DNA of 64,000 nt from Alkalimarinus sediminis (GCF_026427595.1 NZ_CP101527.1:1559001-1623000); one strand, 5' to 3'. Numbered from the stretch's first letter, positions 54,730 to 62,448 are shown. The notes: a model not told the origin generated them from the letters alone. A program made the numbers and translations.

Positions 54730-55182
54730 TTTGAATTTTGATGCTTTGCTTGCATAAAAAGGCCTGTATTTTTTAAATATTGGTAGTGCTATTTTTTCAG
54801 CTTCGATATCTGGTGTATCGTGCCAACCATAATAGTCTTCGGCTAAGTACAAATCGGATTTTTCTGTTTTTAGCAGCCCATCATCAATGTCGAAGAGGTA
54901 TTTATTTATAGCCTGCTGTAGATTTATTTTATTGCAAAAATATTTATCCGCAGCCTCACCCAATAGAAATTTTGCTTCTGGTTCACTGTAAACCTCGTAT
55001 TCATTTGCAATGAGTTCAATTACTTCTTGAAGATCTGAAGTTAAACTAATTTTCTCTATAAAAGGGTCAATACCCTCATCAGTATACTGATCATATGACC
55101 ACGCAATAAGCTCCTTGTAAGAAATTTCATTTCTATCCAAGAGGTAACTTAAAACATTGTAATCACATGCACTATATTTCAT
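54724..55182 (-). CDS. Cassette 34: unknown acidic protein
   Basis: 152 residues from ATG 55182 (MKYSACDYNVLSYLLDRN), helical and acidic, ending FKKYRPFYASKASKFKA. No family recognised. Confidence 0.62.
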   Translation of the reverse strand: MKYSACDYNVLSYLLDRNEISYKELIAWSYDQYTDEGIDPFIEKISLTSDLQEVIELIANEYEVYSEPEAKFLLGEAADKYFCNKINLQQAINKYLFDIDDGLLKTEKSDLYLAEDYYGWHDTPDIEAEKIALPIFKKYRPFYASKASKFKA

Positions 55183-55191
55183 ATTTTTTGA

Positions 55192-55272
55192 GCATAACGC
55201 CGCGAACATAGGGGACAAATGCGAAGCACGAAGTGCGTAGTATTTGGCATCCTATGCTTTGCCTGGTTAATG
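55192..55272 (-). repeat. attC site 35
   Basis: 81 bp, CGCGAACATAGG variant of the CGCGAACACAGG family with a matching change in the other arm (CCTATGCTTT), so pairing is kept; attC of A4. Confidence 0.9.
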
Positions 55273-55533
55273 GTGGGATGTTGATGACTGTTATTTAGAA
55301 CGATCCACTTCCCGACCATGATATTTTTCCATTTTGATCTTTGTTTGAACTTTATTCTCGCTTGATTGGGACAAGAATGATACCTACTAATTCTTGCTTT
55401 ACGCTTCTTACGAAGTGGCCTTAAACAGAACGAGATACAACCCTCTTGTTCAATGCCAAATAATGGAACGGTAAGAAGAACACATTTAGCCGCACCCTAT
55501 TCACTTAACCTCTCAATCTATGGGGAGTAAAAC
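55273..55533 (-). other. Cassette 35: gene-less body, family A copy 4 (divergent)
   Basis: 261 bp, exactly the length of copies 1-3 although many bases differ. The shared frame stays open and reads through the former stop. Confidence 0.85.
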
Positions 55534-55665
55534 CATTAACGCTACCAACAACGGCAGACTTGAAGTTGTGTTTTTTGTGCAACAATGGCGAAGCCATGCA
55601 CAAAAAGCGCGACTGCAAGGCTGTCCAAGCCACGTAGTGGCTGATGTTGCTTGGTCTTGTTAAAT
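55534..55665 (-). repeat. attC site 36
   Basis: 132 bp, long family, GCTACCAACAACGGCAG variant. Confidence 0.9.
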
Positions 55666-55667
55666 GT

Positions 55668-55991
55668 TTATACTTTGATGGCACCACTATGCCACCCCTC
55701 TATTAATTTACTAATAGAAACCGCTACCTTTTGAAACCTACCTTCCATTGGGTGATAGGCCCAAATACCAGGTTTGTGAATCCGAAAACAAAACTCTATG
55801 CCATCTGCACCAGCATGACCAATAACGAGGTGCTCAGTTTTAGAATCTATTGAAACTTCAGAAACTGGGAGCAGGAGCTGTAAATAGCTTTCCTTATGAT
55901 AATAGCCATCTTCGTACTTTGATAAGTACTCATCACAATCATAGTTTTCAGATAAGTACTTCTTGGCAAACACTTCGTTTCCTTGTGACAT
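55668..55991 (-). CDS. Cassette 36: SMI1/KNR4-like immunity-type protein
   Basis: 107 residues. The central HLVIGHAGADGIEFCFRIHKPGIWAYHPMEGRFQKVAVSISKLIEGW pattern (read in part) is like the C-terminal half of SMI1/KNR4 proteins, often immunity proteins against polymorphic toxins. No toxin is next to it. Confidence 0.65.
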   Translation of the reverse strand: MSQGNEVFAKKYLSENYDCDEYLSKYEDGYYHKESYLQLLLPVSEVSIDSKTEHLVIGHAGADGIEFCFRIHKPGIWAYHPMEGRFQKVAVSISKLIEGWHSGAIKV

Positions 55992-56082
55992 TTAACGCCG
56001 CGATAAAGGGCCGGAAAAGCCGTAGGCTTTGGAGGTCCAGCCCACGTGTTTTTGTGGGCGATCTTTGATTGCCTTGTTATGC
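55990..56082 (-). repeat. attC site 37
   Basis: 93 bp; GCGATAAAGGGCCGG and GTGGGCGATCTTTGATTGCC, sister of site 25. Confidence 0.9.
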
Positions 56083-56085
56083 ATA

Positions 56086-56475
56086 TTAATTGCGTTCCTT
56101 ACTAATTGATAATTCTGAGATTAGCTTGGTTAGCAAGGCTAATTTTTTGGAGGTTTTTATACCTAGAGTATCGCTATCTAAGTAATTATTTAATGCTTCC
56201 TCATAGCTTCCTAGCTCATCTGCTTTTGTTTTTAACTCGGATGAGCATAAGTAAATACGATTAGGTTTACTTCCTCTTGTTATAAACCAGAAATTCTCAT
56301 AATCCTGGCTTAATGCAGAATTTATTAGTTCCCAGAATGCTTGACTATTATTAGGGTTTACATGAAAAGATACATAAAGAAGACTATCTAAACCTTCTTT
56401 AACAGGACCATAACCGTGCCATCCCTTGCCAGCAATACGGCCAACAAGATCTAGAAATACTATAGCATTATTCAT
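56086..56475 (-). CDS. Cassette 37: unknown soluble protein
   Basis: 129 residues from ATG 56475 (MNNAIVFLDLVGRIAGKGWHGYGP). Alpha/beta, with a C-terminal helical part. No family recognised. Confidence 0.6.
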   Translation of the reverse strand: MNNAIVFLDLVGRIAGKGWHGYGPVKEGLDSLLYVSFHVNPNNSQAFWELINSALSQDYENFWFITRGSKPNRIYLCSSELKTKADELGSYEEALNNYLDSDTLGIKTSKKLALLTKLISELSISKERN

Positions 56476-56490
56476 ATCTATGCCATTTTT

Positions 56491-56573
56491 GCATAACGCC
56501 GCGAACACAGGTGACAAATATGGAGTGCCGAAGGCGCGTAGTATTTGGCATCCTGTGCTTTGCCTGGTTAAGT
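56491..56573 (-). repeat. attC site 38
   Basis: 83 bp, CGCGAACACAGG family, same as sites 9 and 42. Confidence 0.92.
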
Positions 56574-56576
56574 TTT

Positions 56577-56912
56577 TTATAGGCAGGCTTCTCTATTCAA
56601 CGCTTCAGATGCCCATTGGTTTATGCTTTGCCCACTTAACTCCGCTGCTGTAGCAACGGCTGCGTGAATCTCAGGACGAATGCGTAGCATTAGTTTACCT
56701 GAATAAGGCTTTTGAGGTGTTTTACCAACTGCATGACATGTTTCTAGGTAATCATTAACGGCTTCTTCAAATGCAGTTTTTAACTCAGAAACTGTTTCTC
56801 CATGAAAGCCTACTACATCTTTTATGCCTGCAATATGCCCGATAAAACACTCATCTTCTGAACTAAACTCTATGCGAGCAGCATAACCCTCATATACCAT
56901 TGAATTACTCAT
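56577..56912 (-). CDS. hicB: Cassette 38: HicB-type antitoxin, copy 2
   Basis: Same protein as the copy at 42424. The DNA has one silent change (TGT for TGC in the ECFIGH codons), which shows it is a separate, recent copy. Confidence 0.93.
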   Translation of the reverse strand: MSNSMVYEGYAARIEFSSEDECFIGHIAGIKDVVGFHGETVSELKTAFEEAVNDYLETCHAVGKTPQKPYSGKLMLRIRPEIHAAVATAAELSGQSINQWASEALNREACL

Positions 56913-57163
56913 GGCTCTACTCCTAGTTGTTTGAGAAAGGTCCGTGCATCTCTGACTTGATATGGTTTTGCTTCTTTTTTCGGATGTGGGCGATGGAAAC
57001 TCGCAATAATTCCATTTTTATGGAACCTTACCCGAGATCCATTACCTTCTATAACTTCAACGTCCAAAGATACAAAAAGAGATTCAATATCTTTCCACCC
57101 TAAAGAGGATGATACCGGATCAGTGTATATAGTTTTCAAAGTGCGCTTTTGTTTTGAATTCAT
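56909..57163 (-). CDS. hicA: Cassette 38: HicA-type toxin, copy 2
   Basis: Same 84-residue protein as copy 1, overlapping hicB by 4 bp. Start at ATG 57163 by the same reasoning. Confidence 0.93.
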   Translation of the reverse strand: MNSKQKRTLKTIYTDPVSSSLGWKDIESLFVSLDVEVIEGNGSRVRFHKNGIIASFHRPHPKKEAKPYQVRDARTFLKQLGVEP

Positions 57164-57170
57164 AAACAGA

Positions 57171-57193
57171 ATGATATCACATAACGATATCAT
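57171..57193. promoter_or_regulatory. Palindromic operator of hicAB copy 2
   Basis: The 23-bp inverted repeat of copy 1 is kept unchanged. Confidence 0.65.
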
Positions 57194-57212
57194 GGCAATG
57201 TAATTTTTGGAA

Positions 57213-57344
57213 ACTTAACGCTGCCAACAACGGCAGACTTGTAGTTGTGATTTTTGTGCAATAATGGCGAAGCCATGCACAAAAAGCGCGGCTGCAAGGC
57301 TGTCCAAGACACGAAGTGGCTGATGTTGCTTGGCCTTGTTATAT
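57213..57344 (-). repeat. attC site 39
   Basis: 132 bp, long GCTGCCAACAACGGCAG family. Confidence 0.9.
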
Positions 57345-57345
57345 T

Positions 57346-57609
57346 TCATTTGATGAATTTATCTTTTTTATTCTTAATTATAAATAGTTTTTCTAGTGAC
57401 CAGCCTAAAAGAGCCAAACCAACACAACCATAGAACAAACTAGCACCGAACTTTCCAAACATTTCATGCAAACCTCTAGCTGCAAGCATGATAGGCCTAC
57501 TAATACCTGATTTACTTTCATCTAAGTAATAAGGCACTTCCGATATCGCTACATCATAGGCAATCAAGAAACAAATCAGGGCGAGTATAAATGGTAAGAG
57601 CCTACTCAT
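57346..57609 (-). CDS. Cassette 39: small two-helix membrane protein
   Basis: 87 residues with helices at about 4-20 and 55-77 (ASLFYGCVGLALLGWSLEKLFI) and a basic tail. No family recognised. Confidence 0.62.
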   Translation of the reverse strand: MSRLLPFILALICFLIAYDVAISEVPYYLDESKSGISRPIMLAARGLHEMFGKFGASLFYGCVGLALLGWSLEKLFIIKNKKDKFIK

Positions 57610-57629
57610 TGACAGATAAACCTACGAAA

Positions 57630-57710
57630 ATATAACGCCCTAATTTTAGGCAGGTTTGTGGAACGGCGAAGCCGTGGAGCAAAGCTGTCCTAAACATTTG
57701 CTTGTTATAA
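57630..57710 (-). repeat. attC site 40
   Basis: 81 bp, CCCTAATTTTAGG family with GAACGGCGAAGCCGTGG. Confidence 0.9.
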
Positions 57711-57715
57711 GTTTT

Positions 57716-58288
57716 TTAGCTCTTAGGTTCAAATTTAAATACCTCTCCATCGAAAGACGGTTCTTTAAATGTCGTTGTATCAATAAATTCATTTGATACA
57801 ACCAAGGCTTCCTCAATGGAATTTGGCTTTGGAAACAAGTTATCTCGTCGGATAATAAAATTTGTAAAAGGAACCGTTAAGTCAACTGTAATTGGCATTG
57901 ATGAATTCTCATCGCCGCCGTAGTAACCCGAAAAATCGGCATTGGCCTTTAATTTAAGATTAAACAGATTTCTTTCTTCTCGCTTCAACTCAATATGCAC
58001 ATCATTGCACCAATCATGCGTTGTGAGATAAAACGTTGTTTCATTCATTTCTTTTACGAATTCATCCTGAAAATCAATGGACTCTAACTCGTACCAATTA
58101 TTACCTTTAAATGGTATCCACTCTGATGCCAAAGAACATTCCCACTCATTATCCCCATATTTAATTGGCTCAAAGTCAACTTCTATTGATATGAACAGCC
58201 CTCTTTTCAAACCAACACTTGGATTTTCGAAAATAAACCCAGAAATTGAGCCTGACTTGGCTTTTAACTCTTGATGTGGGAACTCCAT
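57716..58288 (-). CDS. Cassette 40: unknown soluble protein
   Basis: 190 acidic, beta-rich residues (SGSISGFIFENPSVGLKRGLFISIEVDFE ... ADFSGYYGGDENSS, read in part). Possibly immunity-like. Family not recognised. Confidence 0.62.
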   Translation of the reverse strand: MEFPHQELKAKSGSISGFIFENPSVGLKRGLFISIEVDFEPIKYGDNEWECSLASEWIPFKGNNWYELESIDFQDEFVKEMNETTFYLTTHDWCNDVHIELKREERNLFNLKLKANADFSGYYGGDENSSMPITVDLTVPFTNFIIRRDNLFPKPNSIEEALVVSNEFIDTTTFKEPSFDGEVFKFEPKS

Positions 58289-58305
58289 TTCACTTCCTTA
58301 CGGAC

Positions 58306-58386
58306 TTATAACGCCCTAATTTTAGGTAGGTTTGTGGAGCGGCGAAGCCGCGTAGCAAAGCTATCCTAAACATTTGCTGGTTAGAG
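58306..58386 (-). repeat. attC site 41
   Basis: 81 bp, CCCTAATTTTAGG family; attC of C2, matching site 12. Confidence 0.9.
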
Positions 58387-58633
58387 CGAGATGTAAGCAA
58401 CGGCCATTGAACTTTGCCGTTTTCACCTTGCTCCCCACTGTTTTTGACCTTTTCTTTTTTTGTGTTTTTCAATCATTCTTTTTCATCATGATCATCGACT
58501 ATAAACGATGAATTGATTGAATGATTAGGCACTTTGTATATTGGTAAATAGTTCCATCATCATTTCATCGAATAATGGCAATAAGCTAACCGTAAACACC
58601 AAAACGTTAACCTACTGATAATGCTCTACGTGC
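58387..58633 (-). other. Cassette 41: gene-less body, family C copy 2
   Basis: 247 bp, apparently identical to C1 at 43988-44234 although they are 14 kb apart. A TTG-started frame of 60 codons runs out into the attC and is probably not a gene. Confidence 0.85.
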
Positions 58634-58716
58634 CTCTAACGCCGCGAACACAGGTGACAAATATGGAGTGCCGAAGGCGCGTAGTATTTGGCATCCTGTG
58701 CTTTGCCTGGTTAAGT
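58634..58716 (-). repeat. attC site 42
   Basis: 83 bp, CGCGAACACAGG family, same as sites 9 and 38. Confidence 0.92.
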
Positions 58717-58719
58717 TTT

Positions 58720-59055
58720 TTATAGGCAGGCTTCTCTATTCAACGCTTCAGATGCCCATTGGTTTATGCTTTGCCCACTTAACTCCGCTGCTGTAGCAAC
58801 GGCTGCGTGAATCTCAGGACGAATGCGTAGCATTAGTTTACCTGAATAAGGCTTTTGAGGTGTTTTACCAACTGCATGACATGTTTCTAGGTAATCATTA
58901 ACGGCTTCTTCAAATGCAGTTTTTAACTCAGAAACTGTTTCTCCATGAAAGCCTACTACATCTTTTATGCCTGCAATATGCCCGATAAAGCACTCATCTT
59001 CTGAACTAAACTCTATGCGAGCAGCATAACCCTCATATACCATTGAATTACTCAT
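58720..59055 (-). CDS. hicB: Cassette 42: HicB-type antitoxin, copy 3
   Basis: Same protein and, as far as I compared, same DNA as the 42424 copy. This pair is the rightmost cassette, next to where attI would be. Confidence 0.93.
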   Translation of the reverse strand: MSNSMVYEGYAARIEFSSEDECFIGHIAGIKDVVGFHGETVSELKTAFEEAVNDYLETCHAVGKTPQKPYSGKLMLRIRPEIHAAVATAAELSGQSINQWASEALNREACL

Positions 59056-59306
59056 GGCTCTACTCCTAGTTGTTTGAGAAAGGTCCGTGCATCTCTGACT
59101 TGATATGGTTTTGCTTCTTTTTTCGGATGTGGGCGATGGAAACTCGCAATAATTCCATTTTTATGGAACCTTACCCGAGATCCATTACCTTCTATAACTT
59201 CAACGTCCAAAGATACAAAAAGAGATTCAATATCTTTCCACCCTAAAGAGGATGATACCGGATCAGTGTATATAGTTTTCAAAGTGCGCTTTTGTTTTGA
59301 ATTCAT
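59052..59306 (-). CDS. hicA: Cassette 42: HicA-type toxin, copy 3
   Basis: Same protein as the other copies, with the 4-bp overlap and the operator upstream. Being first from the right it does not depend on transcription through other cassettes. Confidence 0.93.
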   Translation of the reverse strand: MNSKQKRTLKTIYTDPVSSSLGWKDIESLFVSLDVEVIEGNGSRVRFHKNGIIASFHRPHPKKEAKPYQVRDARTFLKQLGVEP

Positions 59307-59313
59307 AAACAGA

Positions 59314-59336
59314 ATGATATCACATAACGATATCAT
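59314..59336. promoter_or_regulatory. Palindromic operator of hicAB copy 3
   Basis: Unchanged 23-bp inverted repeat, eight bases before hicA. Confidence 0.65.
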
Positions 59337-59355
59337 GGCAATGTAATTTTTGGAA

Positions 59356-59362
59356 ACTTAAC
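59356..59362. other. Right boundary core site of the array
   Basis: ACTTAAC fits RYYYAAC and ends the hicAB copy 3 cassette. Beyond it TCACAGGACA..TGTCCT (59371-59398) is a weak inverted repeat but there is no full attC, and no recognised attI. Confidence 0.6.
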
Positions 59363-59908
59363 AGCTGATTCACAGGACAACCCCAAAAAAACTGTCCTAA
59401 AAACCAAATTTAATAAACCCTTAACCTACCACTTTAACCCAATTAAATCATCAAATTAGACCAAGATAGATTAAATCATTTCAAAATATTATGAGAAGCT
59501 TCCCATAAAATACCACACTGCTCCAAAGCCGATTAATAGATATATTTCAATAGGATATTAAGCTTATATAAAGCCATTTATAGATTAACTACTCTTACTA
59601 ATTAATAAGAGTCTTCCCAGAAACTCCAATTATCTATCCGTTTTCTAGAATTGGTCATTTAGCTTTATATAAATCAATGGGTTAGCAATGGAAAACATAA
59701 TAGGTTATCAAAATGCTATGTAGTTTAAGAGGTTAAACCATGCAACCCCTAACGTCATATGCAAACCTGGGTAGCAGTGGATTTTGTTCTTCCCGCTTTC
59801 GCTTTGTTATGAGTTACGTTTTGACAAATTGATCGATTGAAACAGGGGCTGGTAATTACTAATCTATCAAAGCACCCTTGAGAAATTATTCCCCATGAAG
59901 CGTATGAT
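59363..59908. other. Gene-free, AT-rich region where an integrase would be expected
   Basis: About 545 bp without a convincing frame on either strand and without recognisable integrase remains. At about 59749-59815 a stretch CCCTAAC ... GTTATGA has core-like ends and weak arms, perhaps a decayed attC. Confidence 0.6.
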
Positions 59909-60310
59909 CTATTTATCCTGCCTAAATAGATCTTCAAGGTCTGATAACGCTTTTTCGGCCTGAGTTTGTGACTGAATATCTCCTATGTTGTCATTATTTT
60001 GCTTATCTAGATTGTCGCCAAACAATTTTGCCAGTTCCGCTTTTGCTTGAGTTCGCTTATTAGTCCCTTTTGATTGATACGCCTGAGGGGTTGGCGAAAA
60101 ATAGTCGCAAAAATTAGCGGACTCTTTATCGCTAACATCCTCCGCTCGGTCCTCTTCGCAACTACGAGAAATCGTGGGATTATACTCTTTACATAACTTG
60201 CAGGCGTGCTGATCAGCACCACAGTTCTTACACTCTTCTCGCCTTGAGAGCGGCATAATAAGCCCTTCTAAAGGCGCTCCACATTTCCAACAGGATATTT
60301 CAGGTGACAT
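59909..60310 (-). CDS. Zinc-ribbon protein of unknown function
   Basis: The first 45 residues carry paired Cys motifs CWKC, CKNC and CKLC, a likely zinc ribbon, followed by a polar low-complexity tail. 133 residues. An AGAGAGG site precedes ATG 60310. It is the first ordinary gene right of the array. Confidence 0.7.
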   Translation of the reverse strand: MSPEISCWKCGAPLEGLIMPLSRREECKNCGADQHACKLCKEYNPTISRSCEEDRAEDVSDKESANFCDYFSPTPQAYQSKGTNKRTQAKAELAKLFGDNLDKQNNDNIGDIQSQTQAEKALSDLEDLFRQDK

Positions 60311-60364
60311 TATCTAGCCTCTCTCAAGAACTATGACTGGATCGTTTTTAAAGAATCAGTGTTT

Positions 60365-61069
60365 CTATTCGTTTATTATAGACTCTAATAACGTATCAAA
60401 ATCCATATCGATCTCCCCTTCATCTATAGGCTTAGTCAGCGCGAGTGTTGAGCATTGCACCCCAAGCTCTTCATCTGAGACCAATAGTTCAGGATTAACA
60501 AACATCTTCACCTTATCACTTATAAAACCTGGCGCTCGTTTTAACTGTTTTCGTAAAAAATTACCTATTACCGGTGGCTTATCGGCCGACTCTAAAGAGG
60601 TTTGTAATGTGTAATCTCGCTCTGAAACTAAATAACGGCAAAGTTTCTTCATAACCGGAGAGTCTGCATCATTGATAATAACAGTCCCCTTAGAAACCAA
60701 CATTTTATCAACATAGTAAAATGCCACTAACATCTGATCAAAGGCTTCACCACCGTTAATAATTGCCATATCAACGGTTCTATTTTGAAAATAGAAATCC
60801 GGAAGGACTTCATCGGCCGGTGTTCTAATCAGTTCGACTAAATCACTAAGCATACCAACCTTTACCTTATTCATATGCTTTAGGAAGCTTGAGTGCTGGG
60901 AAAGGCTGGGTGTAATTAAAGTCAGTGCGGCGTCATCGATATCATTTAGTTCGTGACAAATAGCGAGGGTTAAATCCAGATTACCTAATCCAATCTGTAG
61001 CGCATCTTGCGGTTGATGCTTTTTGATGAGCGATGTAACGAATGATATTTGAGATTCAAGTAAATTCAT
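60365..61069 (-). CDS. SAM-dependent methyltransferase-like protein
   Basis: Residues about 15-160 have a class I methyltransferase layout of the O-methyltransferase type (ALQIGLGNLDLTLAIC, VDMAIINGGEAFDQMLVAFYYVDKML, GTVIINDAD). The glycine-rich SAM motif is weak (IGLGN), so binding may differ. A 75-residue C-terminal extension follows. Substrate unknown. Confidence 0.65.
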   Translation of the reverse strand: MNLLESQISFVTSLIKKHQPQDALQIGLGNLDLTLAICHELNDIDDAALTLITPSLSQHSSFLKHMNKVKVGMLSDLVELIRTPADEVLPDFYFQNRTVDMAIINGGEAFDQMLVAFYYVDKMLVSKGTVIINDADSPVMKKLCRYLVSERDYTLQTSLESADKPPVIGNFLRKQLKRAPGFISDKVKMFVNPELLVSDEELGVQCSTLALTKPIDEGEIDMDFDTLLESIINE

Positions 61070-61236
61070 AATTCCATTTAATACAAGTGTAAATCAATAG
61101 GTAATATTTAACTGCTGTGGCGACCTAAGGCAAATTTGACTAATGTATCATAGCGTCAACAGCGCAGTCATACCATTTGAATGAGCTAGTTGGAGATGTA
61201 TTGAATAGATTTCTGAGTCAAGCGCTTTGGCAATCA

Positions 61237-61461
61237 CTATTTAGGAGGGGGTAAAGTGGTAGTCTTATGAAATTTATTATGATCTTCAATCACTAGTGCT
61301 TCCATGCCATGGATCATTGGCCAGACACCTAATGCAAGTGCTATTACCCTCTTGGGGTCTTTATTTTCTGTGGCAAACGTATCTATTGGAAGGGAGTAGA
61401 GCCTTTTCGAGCCAGCTTCAAGCTCTGTCGATATATGACGGTTATCTAATGAGTGCAGACT
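61237..61461 (-). pseudogene. C-terminal remnant of a TetR-like regulator
   Basis: A 74-codon open stretch without a start, closed upstream by TAA, encodes LEAGSKRLYSLPIDTF ... DPKRVIALALGVWPMIHGMEALVIEDHN. The ALGVW.M.HG.EAL pattern is typical of the TetR C-terminal (WHG-like) ligand domain. The DNA-binding part is gone. The rest of the 61070-61579 gap shows no gene. Confidence 0.55.
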
Positions 61462-61539
61462 TTAGATCTCTATGGTGATAACGACTAATTGCCAAAGCTC
61501 TATAACCACACTTCTAAAAACGCTGAATTATAAATACCA

Positions 61540-61571
61540 TGTTAGCCTCTAACCTGAATTAGAGGCTAACA
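61540..61571. terminator. 13-bp stem hairpin after the SPFH gene
   Basis: TGTTAGCCTCTAA (61540-61552) pairs perfectly with TTAGAGGCTAACA (61559-61571), loop of 6. It lies 9 bp past the stop of the SPFH gene on the minus strand, so probably ends the NfeD-SPFH transcript; only a weak T-run follows. Confidence 0.65.
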
Positions 61572-61579
61572 ACACTGTT

Positions 61580-62431
61580 TTATTTTACTCGACTCATGAG
61601 CCCTTTCACGGTCCCTATTAGGTCAGCAGGATAAACAACCGTCTTCGCATTTTCAGAGTTCGATAGTGTTTTGATAGACTCAATATATTTCTCACCAAGC
61701 AAGTACATCACAGGTAACTCGTCTTCTTTGATTACCTGTGTAACAAGCTCAATTGAGCGCCCAGATGCTTTGGCTAAAACAATTTGCGCTTCGGCATCTT
61801 TTTTAGATGCTTCTAGTCGCCCTTCTGCTTCAAGTATGGTGGCCTGTTTCTCACCTTCGGCACGCGTTACCGCTGCGCGTCTTTGACGTTCTGCAGCGGC
61901 TTGCTCTTCCATTGAGGCTTGCATGGTCTCGCTAGGATTAATATCTTGAATCTCGACATTCTTGAGTGTGATACCCCAATCTGCGATATCATCAGAGATA
62001 CCATCTTTCAGACGGGTTTTGATGTGGTCACGAGATGATAAAGCCGCATCTAGCCGCATTTCACCAATGATTGCTCTTAAGGTGGTTTGGATTAGGTTCT
62101 GAATGGCTATTTGGTAGTTCTCAACACCGTAGACAGCTTTTTCTGGGCTTAAAATATTGATGTAAGCCACTGCATTTGCGAGGATGACAGCGTTATCTTC
62201 AGTAATAACCTCTTGCGAAGGAATATCTAATACAATGTCTTTAGTGGTGACTTTATAGGCAACCGTATCAACGTAAGGTATAACGAAATTCAAACCGGGG
62301 TTCAACGTTTGGTAGAATTTACCCAACCGTTGCACTACGTACTTCTCCCCCTGAGGAACCAGGCGTACCCCTTTAGCGATTGTAACAAGTACCAGTCCAA
62401 CGGCGACGGCCGCAACAATAATAACTTCCAT
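61580..62431 (-). CDS. qmcA: SPFH/stomatin-family membrane protein, QmcA-like
   Basis: An N-terminal membrane helix (about residues 2-20) precedes the SPFH domain (VRLVPQGEKYVVQRLGKFYQTLNPGLNFVIPYVD, read in part) and a long Ala/Glu-rich coiled coil (about 185-240). It forms membrane microdomain-type assemblies and may affect proteolysis. 283 residues; AGGAG before ATG 62431. It follows its NfeD partner by 17 bp, as in the ybbJ-qmcA pair. Confidence 0.9.
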   Translation of the reverse strand: MEVIIVAAVAVGLVLVTIAKGVRLVPQGEKYVVQRLGKFYQTLNPGLNFVIPYVDTVAYKVTTKDIVLDIPSQEVITEDNAVILANAVAYINILSPEKAVYGVENYQIAIQNLIQTTLRAIIGEMRLDAALSSRDHIKTRLKDGISDDIADWGITLKNVEIQDINPSETMQASMEEQAAAERQRRAAVTRAEGEKQATILEAEGRLEASKKDAEAQIVLAKASGRSIELVTQVIKEDELPVMYLLGEKYIESIKTLSNSENAKTVVYPADLIGTVKGLMSRVK

Positions 62432-62448
62432 TTAAAATACTCCTAGTT

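Larger units (their letters stand above)
37923..59362 (-). mobile_element. Integron cassette array without an integrase (CALIN), 42 attC sites
   Basis: 42 sites of 81-132 bp start with RYYYAAC-like and end with GTTRRRY-like 7-mers and contain imperfect inverted arms. Each follows the stop of a leftward-reading gene, the organisation of integron cassettes. Counting from the right there are 42 cassettes: 29 with genes and 13 without an evident gene. All point the same way, so the integrase and Pc promoter would be expected at the right end near 59.4 kb, but no intI is there. The site families show wide diversity yet strong sharing: CGCGAACACAGG type (8 sites), TTGCACA type (9), 131-132-bp GCTGCCAACAACGGCAG type (6), CCCTAATTTTAGG type (3) and others. 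Confidence 0.93.

Noticed and set aside
58290-58472. TTG-started frame in family C copy 2
   Set aside because: No ribosome-binding site, low-complexity Lys-rich start, and it continues into attC sequence.
37923-59362. Regularly recurring repeats as a CRISPR array
   Set aside because: Repeats are 81-132 bp, variable, asymmetric and separated by genes; no cas genes. They fit attC sites.
59749-59815. Possible 43rd attC site
   Set aside because: Only the end 7-mers fit loosely; internal arms match at about 7 of 11 positions, not enough without a covariance score.
61296-61478. 60-codon plus-strand frame
   Set aside because: The opposite strand of the same region encodes a recognisable TetR C-terminal stretch; this frame has no family resemblance.
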